From Verrucomicrobiota bacterium (GTDB lineage Bacteria > Verrucomicrobiota > Verrucomicrobiia > Chthoniobacterales > JAFAMB01): 10,998 nt of DNA. Made by a program: the position numbers and the translations under genes. Positions 1 to 6,912 of this stretch are shown piece by piece; the first letter of the stretch is position 1; each line of letters starts with the position of its first letter. The notes under the pieces are model-generated. The model ran no database searches. It was given only the letters and a program-made list of their open reading frames with translations, and was not told where the DNA came from. The DNA is taken from assembly GCA_019242435.1 (NCBI GenBank), contig JAFAVN010000555.1, forward strand, positions 1-10,998, read 5' to 3'.

Positions 1-21
1 TGAAATTAAACCACCGCGGTC

Positions 22-537
22 TCAGACGGAGATACCGGATGTGGGACTGGGCTTTGGGGAAGGGCCTGGGCCGAGGCGGCGATAGGTTTGGCCGTCGAGC
101 TTCATGATAAAACCATCTTTAGTTTCGTGCGGCGCCTCGTCGACGTGCCAAGTCGGACCGACAAAAAAGAATTTGATGGCGAGACGTCCCGTCTTTCTAT
201 CGAAGGAAGCATGGCCGCCGTCTACGGAATACCGGATCCCGCCGCGCATGATCTGGCAACTGGCCGAGCCATTCGGGAGAATCCGAATAAAGCTGCTCGG
301 ATTCCCTGCGTTCACCCAATCCCCGACATAAGCGGAGCCCACTATCGAGTTGCGACTATCGTCAATTCCTGCGCTGGGGAGGAGACTCGAGATTTGTTGA
401 AATCCGACCACAAACAGAATGCTCACCAGCACGATCCCAACCACGAAGGCCAATCCGCACCCGAGGCACGCGCCGCGGTTGGAACGCGCCGGCGGTGGGG
501 TTTGCTCGGGCAAAGGCGGAGGAGTGCTCAATGGCAA
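22..537 (-). CDS. Hypothetical single-pass membrane protein with proline-rich ends
   Basis: I do not recognise a family. The 171-residue product has a proline-rich N-terminus (residues 1-20), a short Cys/Gly patch (CLGCG, 24-28) and one strongly hydrophobic segment (about 29-47) that should be a membrane anchor. A polar domain of about 110 residues follows, with alternating strands and the pattern GDW..., IRILPNG and DGQTYRR, then a proline/serine-rich tail (156-167). The small beta-rich exported domain resembles lipocalin-like or WD-type single-domain proteins in texture only. No ATG is available near the front: the frame opens with TTG at 537 (AGG lies 7 bases upstream), or TTG at 531, and an in-frame stop sits at 568-570, so the start cannot be much further out. 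It is transcribed away from the tRNA gene. The reading frame, membrane segment and codon use look real, but function is unknown. Confidence 0.6.
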   Translation of the reverse strand: MPLSTPPPLPEQTPPPARSNRGACLGCGLAFVVGIVLVSILFVVGFQQISSLLPSAGIDDSRNSIVGSAYVGDWVNAGNPSSFIRILPNGSASCQIMRGGIRYSVDGGHASFDRKTGRLAIKFFFVGPTWHVDEAPHETKDGFIMKLDGQTYRRLGPGPSPKPSPTSGISV

Positions 538-708
538 CAGATTGCCTGCGATTCGAAGTTCTGGGAATCAGAAAAGCGAGCGGTAAGCTCGAGAAAAAGC
601 GGGTTTTACAATGGGTTTGCCACGCCATGCCAACAGGATTCCCTTGGTTCAACAATTCCGCTTTTCTTCAAAAAAAAGTGCGCTAGTGTCTTGGTCCTCT
701 AAACACGC

Positions 709-781
709 GGGGTCTTAGCTCAGTTGGTAGAGCGCCTCAATGGCATTGAGGAGGTCAGGGGTTCGAATCCCCTAGGCTCCA
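709..781 (+). tRNA. tRNA-Ala (anticodon GGC)
   Basis: A full cloverleaf of 73 bases can be folded by eye. The acceptor stem is 709-715 with 774-780, the D arm starts at 718, the anticodon stem is 735-739 with 747-751 around the loop ATGGCAT, and the T arm is 757-761 with 769-773 around TTCGAAT. The anticodon is GGC (742-744), reading GCC alanine codons. The acceptor stem contains the G3:U70 pair, the main identity element for alanyl-tRNA synthetase, and the discriminator base is A. The 3' CCA is not encoded (A73 is followed by GAT), so it must be added post-transcriptionally. Confidence 0.97.
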
Positions 782-816
782 GATTTTCTGCGGCTATCTC
801 CGCTTCGTGTGAAGTC

Positions 817-842
817 TAACGGCGTTCTCGTCTCCGCCGTTA
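817..842. terminator. Perfect inverted repeat between tRNA-Ala and the convergent mannitol dehydrogenase
   Basis: TAACGGCG (817-824) and CGCCGTTA (835-842) form a perfect 8-bp stem with a 10-base loop. The right arm includes the TAA stop codon of the minus-strand mannitol dehydrogenase gene. Its position between two convergent genes suggests a bidirectional transcription stop or an RNA 3'-end stabiliser. Neither side carries a clear U-tract, so a classical Rho-independent terminator is not proven. Confidence 0.4.
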
Positions 843-2327
843 CGATTCTACGTACCTGGTCAGTGCCGCTCTAGAGCCCTCGCCGTACAAATAACGCATC
901 GCTTCCTTGAGTTGGTCGAGAAACACCGGCGACTGAGTCAGGGCCGATGGAAACAATTCACCGATCTCCAGCAATGGACCGGGGTCTTCCTGTCCTTTCT
1001 TCGCGGCTTCCTGCAGGCGATTTTTTAAAGGATCAATTATCTCTAGCCGATTCCCCTGATCATCGGTGCCGGTCAGGTATCTGAACCACGAGGCTACGGT
1101 AAAGATTAACAGCCGGTTGGGAGTACCGGAATACAGGCTGTCTGCGATGGAGGGCAGAACGAATTTTGGGATTCGAGCCGACCCCTCGGTAGCCAGCCGG
1201 AGCAACGTGTCTTTGATTGCCGGATTGGAAAACCGGCGGATCAAGGTCCGCTTGTAATCGGCAAGGTCGATCCCCGGAACGGGGTCGAGAACGGGAGTGA
1301 CTTCCTCATTCATCATCCGCTCGAGGAGAGTCGAAATCTGGCGATCTGCCATTGCTTCATCCGCGTAGGTGTAACCAAGCAACAGGCCGATGTAACACAT
1401 GGCCTGATGACTCGCGTTCAGCAGACGCATCTTCATTTTTTCGTAGGGCAAAACGTTCGAAGTCATCTCCGCTCCGACACGTTCCCAAGCCGGACGGCCA
1501 TGCGGAAAGTGATCCTCGATCACCCATTGACGAAACGCTTCGGGCACAACCGGCCAGCTATCATCGATGCCGAAAGTATCGCGCACAAACTTCCGGTGCT
1601 CGTCCGTCGTGGCCGGTGTAATTCGGTCAACCATACTGTTGGGGAATGCTCCATTTTGCTCCAGCCAGTTTCGGATCTTCGGGTCACGAAGCTCGGCAAA
1701 CGCCAGGAGCATCCGGCGCGCGACCTCGCCGTTGCTTTGCACATTATCACACGACATAACCGTAAATGGAGGCAATCCGGCCAGGCGTCGCCTGTTCAAA
1801 GCTTCAATTATATACCCGAATGAACAGTCCGGTTGTTCGGGGTGTTCGAGATCGCGTTTAATGTCGGGATGCTGGGCGTCGAATTCACCAGTGGCTTGGT
1901 TCAAATAATAGCCACCCTCGGTGATGGTCATGGAAACGACCTTGGTGTCGGGCGATGCTAGTTTTTGCAGCACGGATTCCCGGCCGTCGCCCGTCCAAAG
2001 AAAGTTTACAATGGAACCAACCACTGTGGCGGCATCATGACCAACCTCGCGTTCGGCCACGACATACAAATAATCCTGGTCACGGAGCACATCTCGAATC
2101 CGGACGTCTTGAGGTAAAAGCCCAATACCACAGAGGCCCCATTCGCTGGCTCCGCTCTGTTCAAGCAAATCGTCGGCATACAGGGCTTGATGTGCGCGAT
2201 GGAAGCCGCCGACGCCAACGTGACAAATGGATTGGCCGACTTTTTTTCGATCGTAAGTAGGTACTCGCACGTCGGGCGAGAATGATTTCAGATTAGCTTC
2301 CTTCAGCGGTAGGGCATTCTGGGGCAT
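840..2327 (-). CDS. Mannitol dehydrogenase family polyol/uronate oxidoreductase
   Basis: This 495-residue protein belongs to the long-chain mannitol dehydrogenase family (mannitol 2-dehydrogenase, fructuronate reductase, tagaturonate reductase and relatives), which interconverts a sugar alcohol and ketose, or a keto-uronate and aldonate, with NAD(P)(H). The N-terminal Rossmann domain has the dinucleotide motif GVGGFHRAHQ (38-47). Further family signatures are SCDN (192-195) and DRITPAT (234-240). The C-terminal helical domain holds the catalytic pattern K299-x4-N304-x2-H307, with the spacing of Lys295/Asn300/His303 in Pseudomonas mannitol 2-dehydrogenase. The length fits mannitol 2-dehydrogenases (about 490), and the N-terminal sequence up to GVGGFHRAHQ favours that subgroup over UxuB, but substrate is not decided by what I can see. 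The ATG at 2327 lacks an obvious ribosome binding site. No transporter or uronate gene lies alongside. The next gene upstream on the same strand is about 200 bp away behind a repeat array, so co-transcription is uncertain. Confidence 0.95.
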   Translation of the reverse strand: MPQNALPLKEANLKSFSPDVRVPTYDRKKVGQSICHVGVGGFHRAHQALYADDLLEQSGASEWGLCGIGLLPQDVRIRDVLRDQDYLYVVAEREVGHDAATVVGSIVNFLWTGDGRESVLQKLASPDTKVVSMTITEGGYYLNQATGEFDAQHPDIKRDLEHPEQPDCSFGYIIEALNRRRLAGLPPFTVMSCDNVQSNGEVARRMLLAFAELRDPKIRNWLEQNGAFPNSMVDRITPATTDEHRKFVRDTFGIDDSWPVVPEAFRQWVIEDHFPHGRPAWERVGAEMTSNVLPYEKMKMRLLNASHQAMCYIGLLLGYTYADEAMADRQISTLLERMMNEEVTPVLDPVPGIDLADYKRTLIRRFSNPAIKDTLLRLATEGSARIPKFVLPSIADSLYSGTPNRLLIFTVASWFRYLTGTDDQGNRLEIIDPLKNRLQEAAKKGQEDPGPLLEIGELFPSALTQSPVFLDQLKEAMRYLYGEGSRAALTRYVES

Positions 2328-2373
2328 GATTGGGGGTAGACGAAGCTACAGCAGAGCGCTGGAAAGGGAAACA

Positions 2374-2522
2374 TCTAGTTACGGGTTCCGGGTTGAGTTT
2401 TCCGAGTTCCCGGTTCCGAGTACTGCAGTCGAAGGTGTGAAGTTGTCGGCTGGAAGTTCGCAGGCAAGAATCGCCTTTCCCAAGGAGCACGCCGATGGAC
2501 AAACCCGGAACCCGGAACCCGG
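2374..2522. repeat. Paired inverted arrays of 7-bp units (consensus CCGGGTT / AACCCGG)
   Basis: The left arm (about 2381-2422) divides into degenerate 7-base units in register: ACGGGTT, CCGGGTT, GAGTTTT, CCGAGTT, CCCGGTT, CCGAGTA. The right arm (2502-2522) is three perfect copies of AACCCGG, the reverse complement of the left consensus. The longest exact inverted match is 12 bases (2383-2394 with 2502-2513 or 2509-2520). The spacer of about 79 bases (2423-2501) is not repetitive. The right arm ends two bases before the stop codon of the cupin gene. The whole unit fills the gap between the cupin and mannitol dehydrogenase genes, and a transcript through it could fold into a long imperfect hairpin. 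Confidence 0.8.
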
Positions 2523-2524
2523 AA

Positions 2525-3151
2525 CTACGGACTCTCCGGGCACTGCTGGTTGCTCCAGCCTGAGCGGAAGGGCGCGGCTTCGCCAGTGGCGGGATCAAAT
2601 TTCTGGCGCAGGATGCAGCCGGTATCGTTGGCCAGCAAATGCAGGCTGATCGATGGCTCTGAAGAAACCGTTTTAACCCGGTGCACGTCGTTGTGAGGAG
2701 GAATAAGTTCGTAAAATTCGCCCGTTTTCAGTACTCGACGAAACCGCAGCTTCATCAATGAAGCATCAGCACCCGGATGATGACGATCTTCCGGCGGCTC
2801 GAATTCCTCTTCCTCTTGTTCGCCTGCGTAAATCCCGACTAATCCCCAAGCAAGGTGATTATGAATCGGGGTAGTCACCCCAGGCGGCACCACCAAACTG
2901 AATAGCGATAAGTCTTTCTCGGTCGACTGATAGAGCAACCAGGAAGCGATTCCTCCGCCCATCCCGCTGTTCGGATTGGCTTGGCGAAATTCTTCCGGAA
3001 GCCAGGTTTCATCTTCCAGAAGCAGGCGATAAGGTGTGCGCAGCTCAGCGAGGCGCATCGCAGTCTCTTTTTCTCTCTGCAGAATCGATTCGACCTCCGC
3101 CATGAATCGGTGAACGGCAGGATGTTCAACAAAGAAATTTCCAGCGCTCAT
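2525..3151 (-). CDS. Cysteine dioxygenase-type cupin (predicted metal-dependent dioxygenase)
   Basis: The product (208 residues from the ATG) matches the double-stranded beta-helix superfamily of cysteine/thiol dioxygenases, non-haem iron enzymes that oxidise a thiol to a sulfinate. The cupin core holds H97 and H99 in PIHNHLAWG, followed by the acidic stretch AGEQEEEEF, and a third candidate iron ligand H157 in PPHNDVHRV. These correspond to the three-histidine ligand set of cysteine dioxygenase. An N-terminal helical region of about 60 residues precedes the barrel, as in this family. Substrate is unknown: cysteine, 3-mercaptopropionate or another small thiol are all possible. The start is ambiguous: an in-frame TTG lies at 3160 (adding three residues, with GGGA 9 bases ahead), while the ATG at 3151 has no clear ribosome binding site; I prefer the ATG. 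It is divergent from the glucosaminidase-like gene, and its stop codon abuts a repeat array. Confidence 0.85.
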   Translation of the reverse strand: MSAGNFFVEHPAVHRFMAEVESILQREKETAMRLAELRTPYRLLLEDETWLPEEFRQANPNSGMGGGIASWLLYQSTEKDLSLFSLVVPPGVTTPIHNHLAWGLVGIYAGEQEEEEFEPPEDRHHPGADASLMKLRFRRVLKTGEFYELIPPHNDVHRVKTVSSEPSISLHLLANDTGCILRQKFDPATGEAAPFRSGWSNQQCPESP

Positions 3152-3200
3152 AAAATTCAACGTACCGATTCCCGGGCATAAAACAAAATTGTTGCGGAAC

Positions 3201-3207
3201 TATAAAT
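3201..3207 (+). promoter_or_regulatory. Putative -10 element for the glucosaminidase-like gene
   Basis: TATAAAT in the 74-bp divergent gap is the best match to a sigma-70 -10 hexamer in the area. No convincing -35 box is seen about 17 bases upstream. If it is used, transcription would begin near 3213, which excludes the GTG at 3211 as start codon and supports the ATG at 3226. Confidence 0.3.
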
Positions 3208-3225
3208 ATCGTGAAAAAGGGCGCG

Positions 3226-3681
3226 ATGAAGAAGTGGGTCACTTGCTATTTTCTCATGCTGGGTCTGCCGCTGACAATTCACGCCTCCGAGTCGAGTTTT
3301 CGCCAGTTTCGCCAAGTCGATCCAGCATGCCTGGAAAAGAAGGTGCCTGCCGGCTATGGTAAAGTTTTTGTTGAAGCCGGTCGCCGGAACAATATTGACC
3401 CTATCCTGCTGGCCGCCATCTCAGCACATGAATCCGGGGCTTGGAAAAGCCGGGCGGCCCGGGTGAAGAACAACTGGATGGGCTTGATGGCCAGATCAGG
3501 GACGAAGCGATTTGCTGCCTCCCAGGATTCCATCTTTTACGCTGCGCAGTTGTTAAATCGTAGACCATTCGTAGGCCGCAACACTTTAAGCCAGATAGCC
3601 TCAATCTATTGTGCCACGAATCCGAGTTACTGGAAGAGCTGCGTATTGGAGTGGGAACGGATTTTGGGCGGGAGGAGGTAA
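3226..3681 (+). CDS. Small secreted glucosaminidase-like peptidoglycan hydrolase
   Basis: The predicted 151-residue protein starts with a classical signal peptide (MKK, hydrophobic core to about residue 18, cleavage likely after HA at 20), so it should act in the periplasm or outside. The mature part resembles the glucosaminidase / lysozyme-like fold of GH73-type enzymes that cut N-acetylglucosamine bonds in peptidoglycan. It has the helix IDPILLAAISAHESG with candidate catalytic Glu69, then KNNWMGLMA (81-89), and a segment FAASQDSIFYAAQLL (96-110) typical of the family. Three cysteines (35, 129, 139) could pair by disulfide. It is smaller than most GH73 proteins and has no cell-wall-binding domain. 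I chose ATG 3226 over the in-frame GTG at 3211: AAGGG lies 4 bases before the ATG, and the GTG adds only a charged extension to the signal peptide. The gene stands alone, divergent from the cupin gene and convergent with the kinase. Confidence 0.75.
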   Translation: MKKWVTCYFLMLGLPLTIHASESSFRQFRQVDPACLEKKVPAGYGKVFVEAGRRNNIDPILLAAISAHESGAWKSRAARVKNNWMGLMARSGTKRFAASQDSIFYAAQLLNRRPFVGRNTLSQIASIYCATNPSYWKSCVLEWERILGGRR

Positions 3682-3890
3682 GGGAAAGCAGGGGTTGCCC
3701 AGGTAGCGGCGACTGTCCCGATGGAGATGACCGTATTCCAAAAATGCAGTCTTGCACGAAGTCGGATATCCTCAAGACCGCAAAGCTCAGTCGCCATGCG
3801 AACGGCAGTTCAAAGATATCGCCCGGCCAAATGATACGATTATTGTTGAGTCTCAGTTGGCGACGCGCCCAGATGTTGTTGGCGTCCCCC
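3682..3890. other. Convergent intergenic region, no supported gene
   Basis: This gap separates the 3' ends of the glucosaminidase-like gene and the histidine kinase gene. I see no terminator hairpin with a U-tract. On the minus strand, an open frame through about 3790-3895 reads like the last turn of a LysM domain (NNNRIIWPGDIFELP), but no start or domain front can be attached to it. Confidence 0.4.
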
Positions 3891-5009
3891 TCAATCCCGG
3901 ATTCCGCCAATCCATTTCTGGCTCTGCTTTGGCAGCCAGACAAAAAATGCTGTTCCCGCACCGGACTGGCTATCAAACCAGATCTTGCCTTCGTGGGCTT
4001 CGACACAGGACTTGGCGATCGACAAGCCTAGTCCGGTGCCGCCAGGCTTGGCGTAGGTCATAAACGGCTGGAATATCTGGCGGCGAATTTTTTCCGGAAT
4101 ACCGGGGCCTGAATCCTTTATTGAAATCAATAAACCACCATCCTGAAGGCCAAAAGCGAGCCGGATCTCGCCTTGATCGCGCATCGCCTCGCGCGCGTTC
4201 TTGATGATGTTCGCGAGGCACCGAGTCACTCGAAGCTCGTCAATCCAAAACAGGTCTTTCGTTCCGAGTTGTACGTCGACAGACATGCCGGAGCGGCGAA
4301 CCTGATCAAGAATCTCGGGTTCGAGTAGCTCCAACAACCGGCTCGGCGCCGTCCAACTGGGGCGCAGCCGCGCTGTCCCCCTGGCAAAATCGAGCAACTC
4401 GTCGGTCATCAGCATGACGCGGTCGGCTGAGCTTTTGATGATTTGGGCAGCATTTTTAGTAAACTGGTCACTGGCTTTTTGCTCCAGGTAACCGGCTGAC
4501 GAAGTGATTGCCGCCATCGGGTTCTTCAGATCGTGGACGATCGAGCTCAGCATTGTTCCCAAAACGCTCAGGCGTTCGGTCTGCAATAGTTGATCGATAA
4601 ATCGCACATTGAGTATACGCAGCCGCTGGACCGTTACTCGGGTAAAGTTATCCGGCAGAATCCGAGGCGCTTTGTCCATCAGTACCTCGAATCCGGGACG
4701 ATCGATTTCCCCGATAACGGTATTCTCCAGAGCAACCGCGGTGGCAGATCGAGGTGCGCGGTCCAATACCGCCACCTCACCAAAGAAATCTTTCGGTTCG
4801 ATAAGCGACAGGACAACCTCCTGGCCTTTTTGTACTCGCTTCGAGATCTGTACGAGACCGCTTCCAACGAGCATCAAGGTGTCGCCCGGGTCATTTTCTC
4901 GAAAGATTACCGCCCCCGGCGCAAAGGTACGTTCGCAAACCGGGGTCTCTTCCAGAAGTTCAGCCGGAATACCGGCAAACAATCGATTCTGGAAAAAAAT
5001 GGGGCTCAT
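3891..5009 (-). CDS. Cyclic-nucleotide-binding sensor histidine kinase
   Basis: This 372-residue cytoplasmic kinase joins a cyclic-nucleotide-monophosphate-binding domain (about residues 8-125) to a histidine kinase core. The sensor domain has the phosphate-binding cassette FGEVAVLDRAPRSAT (76-90), with the Glu78 and Arg87 expected to contact the ligand's ribose and phosphate. The kinase core has the H-box VHDLKNP with phospho-acceptor His159, the N-box NIIKNAREA (267-275), the G1 box DSGPGIP (299-305), an F-box FQPF (313-316) and the G2 box GGTGLGLS (323-330). All ATP-binding motifs look intact. There is no membrane segment and no receiver domain, and no response regulator gene is in the window, so its partner is elsewhere. 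The ATG at 5009 lies 4 bp after the stop of the lipoate-ligase-like gene, so the two should be translated together as the end of a three-gene operon. Ligand (cAMP, cGMP or something else) is not known. Confidence 0.95.
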   Translation of the reverse strand: MSPIFFQNRLFAGIPAELLEETPVCERTFAPGAVIFRENDPGDTLMLVGSGLVQISKRVQKGQEVVLSLIEPKDFFGEVAVLDRAPRSATAVALENTVIGEIDRPGFEVLMDKAPRILPDNFTRVTVQRLRILNVRFIDQLLQTERLSVLGTMLSSIVHDLKNPMAAITSSAGYLEQKASDQFTKNAAQIIKSSADRVMLMTDELLDFARGTARLRPSWTAPSRLLELLEPEILDQVRRSGMSVDVQLGTKDLFWIDELRVTRCLANIIKNAREAMRDQGEIRLAFGLQDGGLLISIKDSGPGIPEKIRRQIFQPFMTYAKPGGTGLGLSIAKSCVEAHEGKIWFDSQSGAGTAFFVWLPKQSQKWIGGIRD

Positions 5010-5013
5010 GGGC

Positions 5014-5670
5014 TCAATAACGGCGAGTCCATGACTCGGTACCGTATTTTTCGTTAGCGATACGCTCGGCCAGAAGGGTTGTCACGGCCGAAAGCATTCT
5101 TTTCTCAACTGAACCAGCCAGGTTATGTACCAGCCGGTCGGCAAATCGGTCGTTAATGGGAATGCGCTGAATACTGCCTTGGAAAATAATACCGGTTCTG
5201 AGTCTCCTGACAGCAGCACCAGCGACCTTCATACCATTGACTTCAACATCGCTTTCCACAGGTGAATCGAAACAAAGATCCGAATGGTCCGGAGCCTTTT
5301 CGGTAACCACGGCAGCCGAATAGCCGGATTCGTGCAAGCTTTTGGTGATGGCGGCGTGCACCTGCCGGTAAAGGTCACGGTTTTGGATTAACTTGTGGGA
5401 ACCCGGCAGCAATAACGAGTAGGTAAAATCGTCACCGTGTTCGACGATGCCGCCGCCGGTCCAGCGACGCACGATCTCTCGACCAGAGTATAACGCATTT
5501 GCCCGGCTCCAGGCTGTGAAATATCCGATGCTGACGGCGAGCTTGTGCCATCGATAGGCCCGAAAAAGAACAGCGTCTTCTTCGGTCTGTAGCAATGCCT
5601 CGTCAATCGCCATATTCAGCGCCGCTGCGTGGGGTATTTCGTCCAGAACCCAGATAATCCGGTCAAACAT
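5014..5670 (-). CDS. Lipoate/octanoate protein ligase-transferase (LplA/LipM-like)
   Basis: The 218-residue product is a BPL/LplA-fold protein that attaches lipoate or octanoate to lipoyl domains of 2-oxoacid dehydrogenases and the glycine cleavage system. Visible motifs are RRWTGGG (68-74, the acyl-adenylate/acyl-binding loop) and VNGMKVAGAAVRR (144-156), with Lys148 as the conserved catalytic lysine. CFDSP at 133-137 places a Cys where LipM-type octanoyltransferases have their acyl-carrying cysteine, so a transferase is as likely as an ATP-dependent ligase. It lacks the accessory C-terminal domain of long LplA enzymes and is shorter than LipM (about 280). The start is ATG 5670, with GGAG 6 bases upstream; an in-frame ATG 36 codons further out lies inside the MFS gene and would add a non-family extension. 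The gene overlaps the MFS stop by 8 bp and ends 4 bp before the kinase start, indicating coupled translation. Confidence 0.9.
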   Translation of the reverse strand: MFDRIIWVLDEIPHAAALNMAIDEALLQTEEDAVLFRAYRWHKLAVSIGYFTAWSRANALYSGREIVRRWTGGGIVEHGDDFTYSLLLPGSHKLIQNRDLYRQVHAAITKSLHESGYSAAVVTEKAPDHSDLCFDSPVESDVEVNGMKVAGAAVRRLRTGIIFQGSIQRIPINDRFADRLVHNLAGSVEKRMLSAVTTLLAERIANEKYGTESWTRRY

Positions 5671-6895
5671 ATTCGTCTCCGACTGGAATAGGCGCGACCG
5701 GATAGGCCCTGACGCGGCGACAAATGAAAACCATTGTCCAGCCGGCCAGAGCAAGTGCCGACAGTACCCAATAAGCATTTGCCGGACCCCAGATCGGCAG
5801 CATGGCGGTAACCAACGCCAGCATACCGGAGCGCAACAACCTTTCCACAGTCGCGTAGAACAGGTTTACCCGGCCGACGATTTCATTCGGAACGGTTTTA
5901 AGCACGAGGATTGATCGCGCTACTCTGGATCCGGCATTCCCCCAGCCCTGAAGCGCGTACGATACCAGGAATATGCCGGTGACGGGGAACAACGGATTCA
6001 GCGCCGCCGCAGCACCAAATACTGCGATCGTGCATAACAGCGTCGGGACGAGGCCGAGGCGCGCGTTAATTGCGGGCAGCGTCAGCCCTGCTATTGTGGC
6101 GCCGACTGCGTAGCCGACCTCGCCGCTGCCATAGACGAACGGTCCTTGCTGCAGCGTGTCACGCACAAATATAGGCGAAAGGAAATTGCCTACCATGACG
6201 GCAACAAACGGCAGGAAGCTGGCCAGCATAACAATCGACAATCGCGGCCGGTTGCGAAGATAATGAATTCCTTCCCACATCATGGTCCAAGCGGACGCGG
6301 AAGTTTGAGTGGCTCGGCGGGCCGGCTGGTAACGCAATCGGCAGATCAACAGAAAAGCACTGAAATAAGCAAGCGCGTCGATGCAAAGCACGCCCCAAAA
6401 TGGAATGATCGCAATCAGAAAAGCTCCCAAGGCTCCTGCCAGCATGGCGCCTGATTGCCATTGCACTTCGATGGCGCCGCTCAGACTCTCATATTGATCA
6501 GGTGAGAATACCTCCTGATTGAGCGCAAACTGAGCTGGGTAATAGATGCTCGCTCCCAGCGAACCGAAGCAAAACACCGTCAATAGCTCCCAAGTCTCGG
6601 TTACTCCGCGGCTGAGAATCGCCACCACGACGCAAAGATTCAGGGTTACAGCTGTCGCTAGATAAGTAAGGACAACGTGCTTGCGTGAGTAGCGATCGAC
6701 GATTTTGCCGAAGTATGGCAGCAAGAAGAGAATGAGCAGCGTGATCAGCGTGTTGGTATAACCGAGGGTTGCCTGGCCGTTTGGTCGCTGAATCAGGAGC
6801 CAGGGTACCGCCATAAAGGTGATGCCGCCTCCGACCACCAGCAGAAAGTTCGCTGTCAGGACGAGGCGCGCCTTAGGGTCGGACCAGATTGTCAC
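5663..6895 (-). CDS. MFS transporter (MFS_3/EntS-like exporter type)
   Basis: A 410-residue polytopic inner-membrane protein with about twelve hydrophobic segments in two halves, typical of the major facilitator superfamily. The front (LTANFLLVVGGGITFMAVPWLLIQ) and the first cytoplasmic loop GKIVDRYSRKHVV (about 62-74, the MFS loop 2-3 signature variant D-R-x-S-R-[KR]) are like the MFS_3 drug/siderophore exporter group. Substrate is not predictable. The start is GTG at 6895, the only codon that keeps the complete first helix; no good ribosome binding site precedes it. It is the first gene of a minus-strand operon with the lipoate-ligase-like gene (8-bp overlap) and the cNMP-binding kinase. 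It is divergent from parB across a repeat-filled gap, which presumably holds both promoters. Confidence 0.93.
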   Translation of the reverse strand: MTIWSDPKARLVLTANFLLVVGGGITFMAVPWLLIQRPNGQATLGYTNTLITLLILFLLPYFGKIVDRYSRKHVVLTYLATAVTLNLCVVVAILSRGVTETWELLTVFCFGSLGASIYYPAQFALNQEVFSPDQYESLSGAIEVQWQSGAMLAGALGAFLIAIIPFWGVLCIDALAYFSAFLLICRLRYQPARRATQTSASAWTMMWEGIHYLRNRPRLSIVMLASFLPFVAVMVGNFLSPIFVRDTLQQGPFVYGSGEVGYAVGATIAGLTLPAINARLGLVPTLLCTIAVFGAAAALNPLFPVTGIFLVSYALQGWGNAGSRVARSILVLKTVPNEIVGRVNLFYATVERLLRSGMLALVTAMLPIWGPANAYWVLSALALAGWTMVFICRRVRAYPVAPIPVGDEYV

Positions 6896-6912
6896 GGTGT
6901 TTCAAAAAGGGG

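Noticed and set aside
88..702. Long plus-strand open frame opposite the first gene
   Set aside because: The first half is antisense to the better-supported membrane protein, the composition is atypical (Arg-rich, no domain), and it ends just before the tRNA.
790..803. Short GCGG/CCGC hairpin right after tRNA-Ala
   Set aside because: Only four base pairs and no T-tract; the larger inverted repeat at 817-842 is the better candidate for transcript termination.
1352..1908. Several plus-strand open frames within the mannitol dehydrogenase gene
   Set aside because: They are antisense shadows of a gene with clear family motifs along its full length.
2293..2598. Open frame across the 7-bp repeat array (-)
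   Set aside because: Its sequence is translated from the repeat and overlaps the ends of two solid genes; no domain is seen.
5671..5778. 36-residue N-terminal extension of the lipoate-ligase-like gene
   Set aside because: It lies inside the MFS gene in another frame, is not like the family, and a good GGAG precedes the ATG at 5670.
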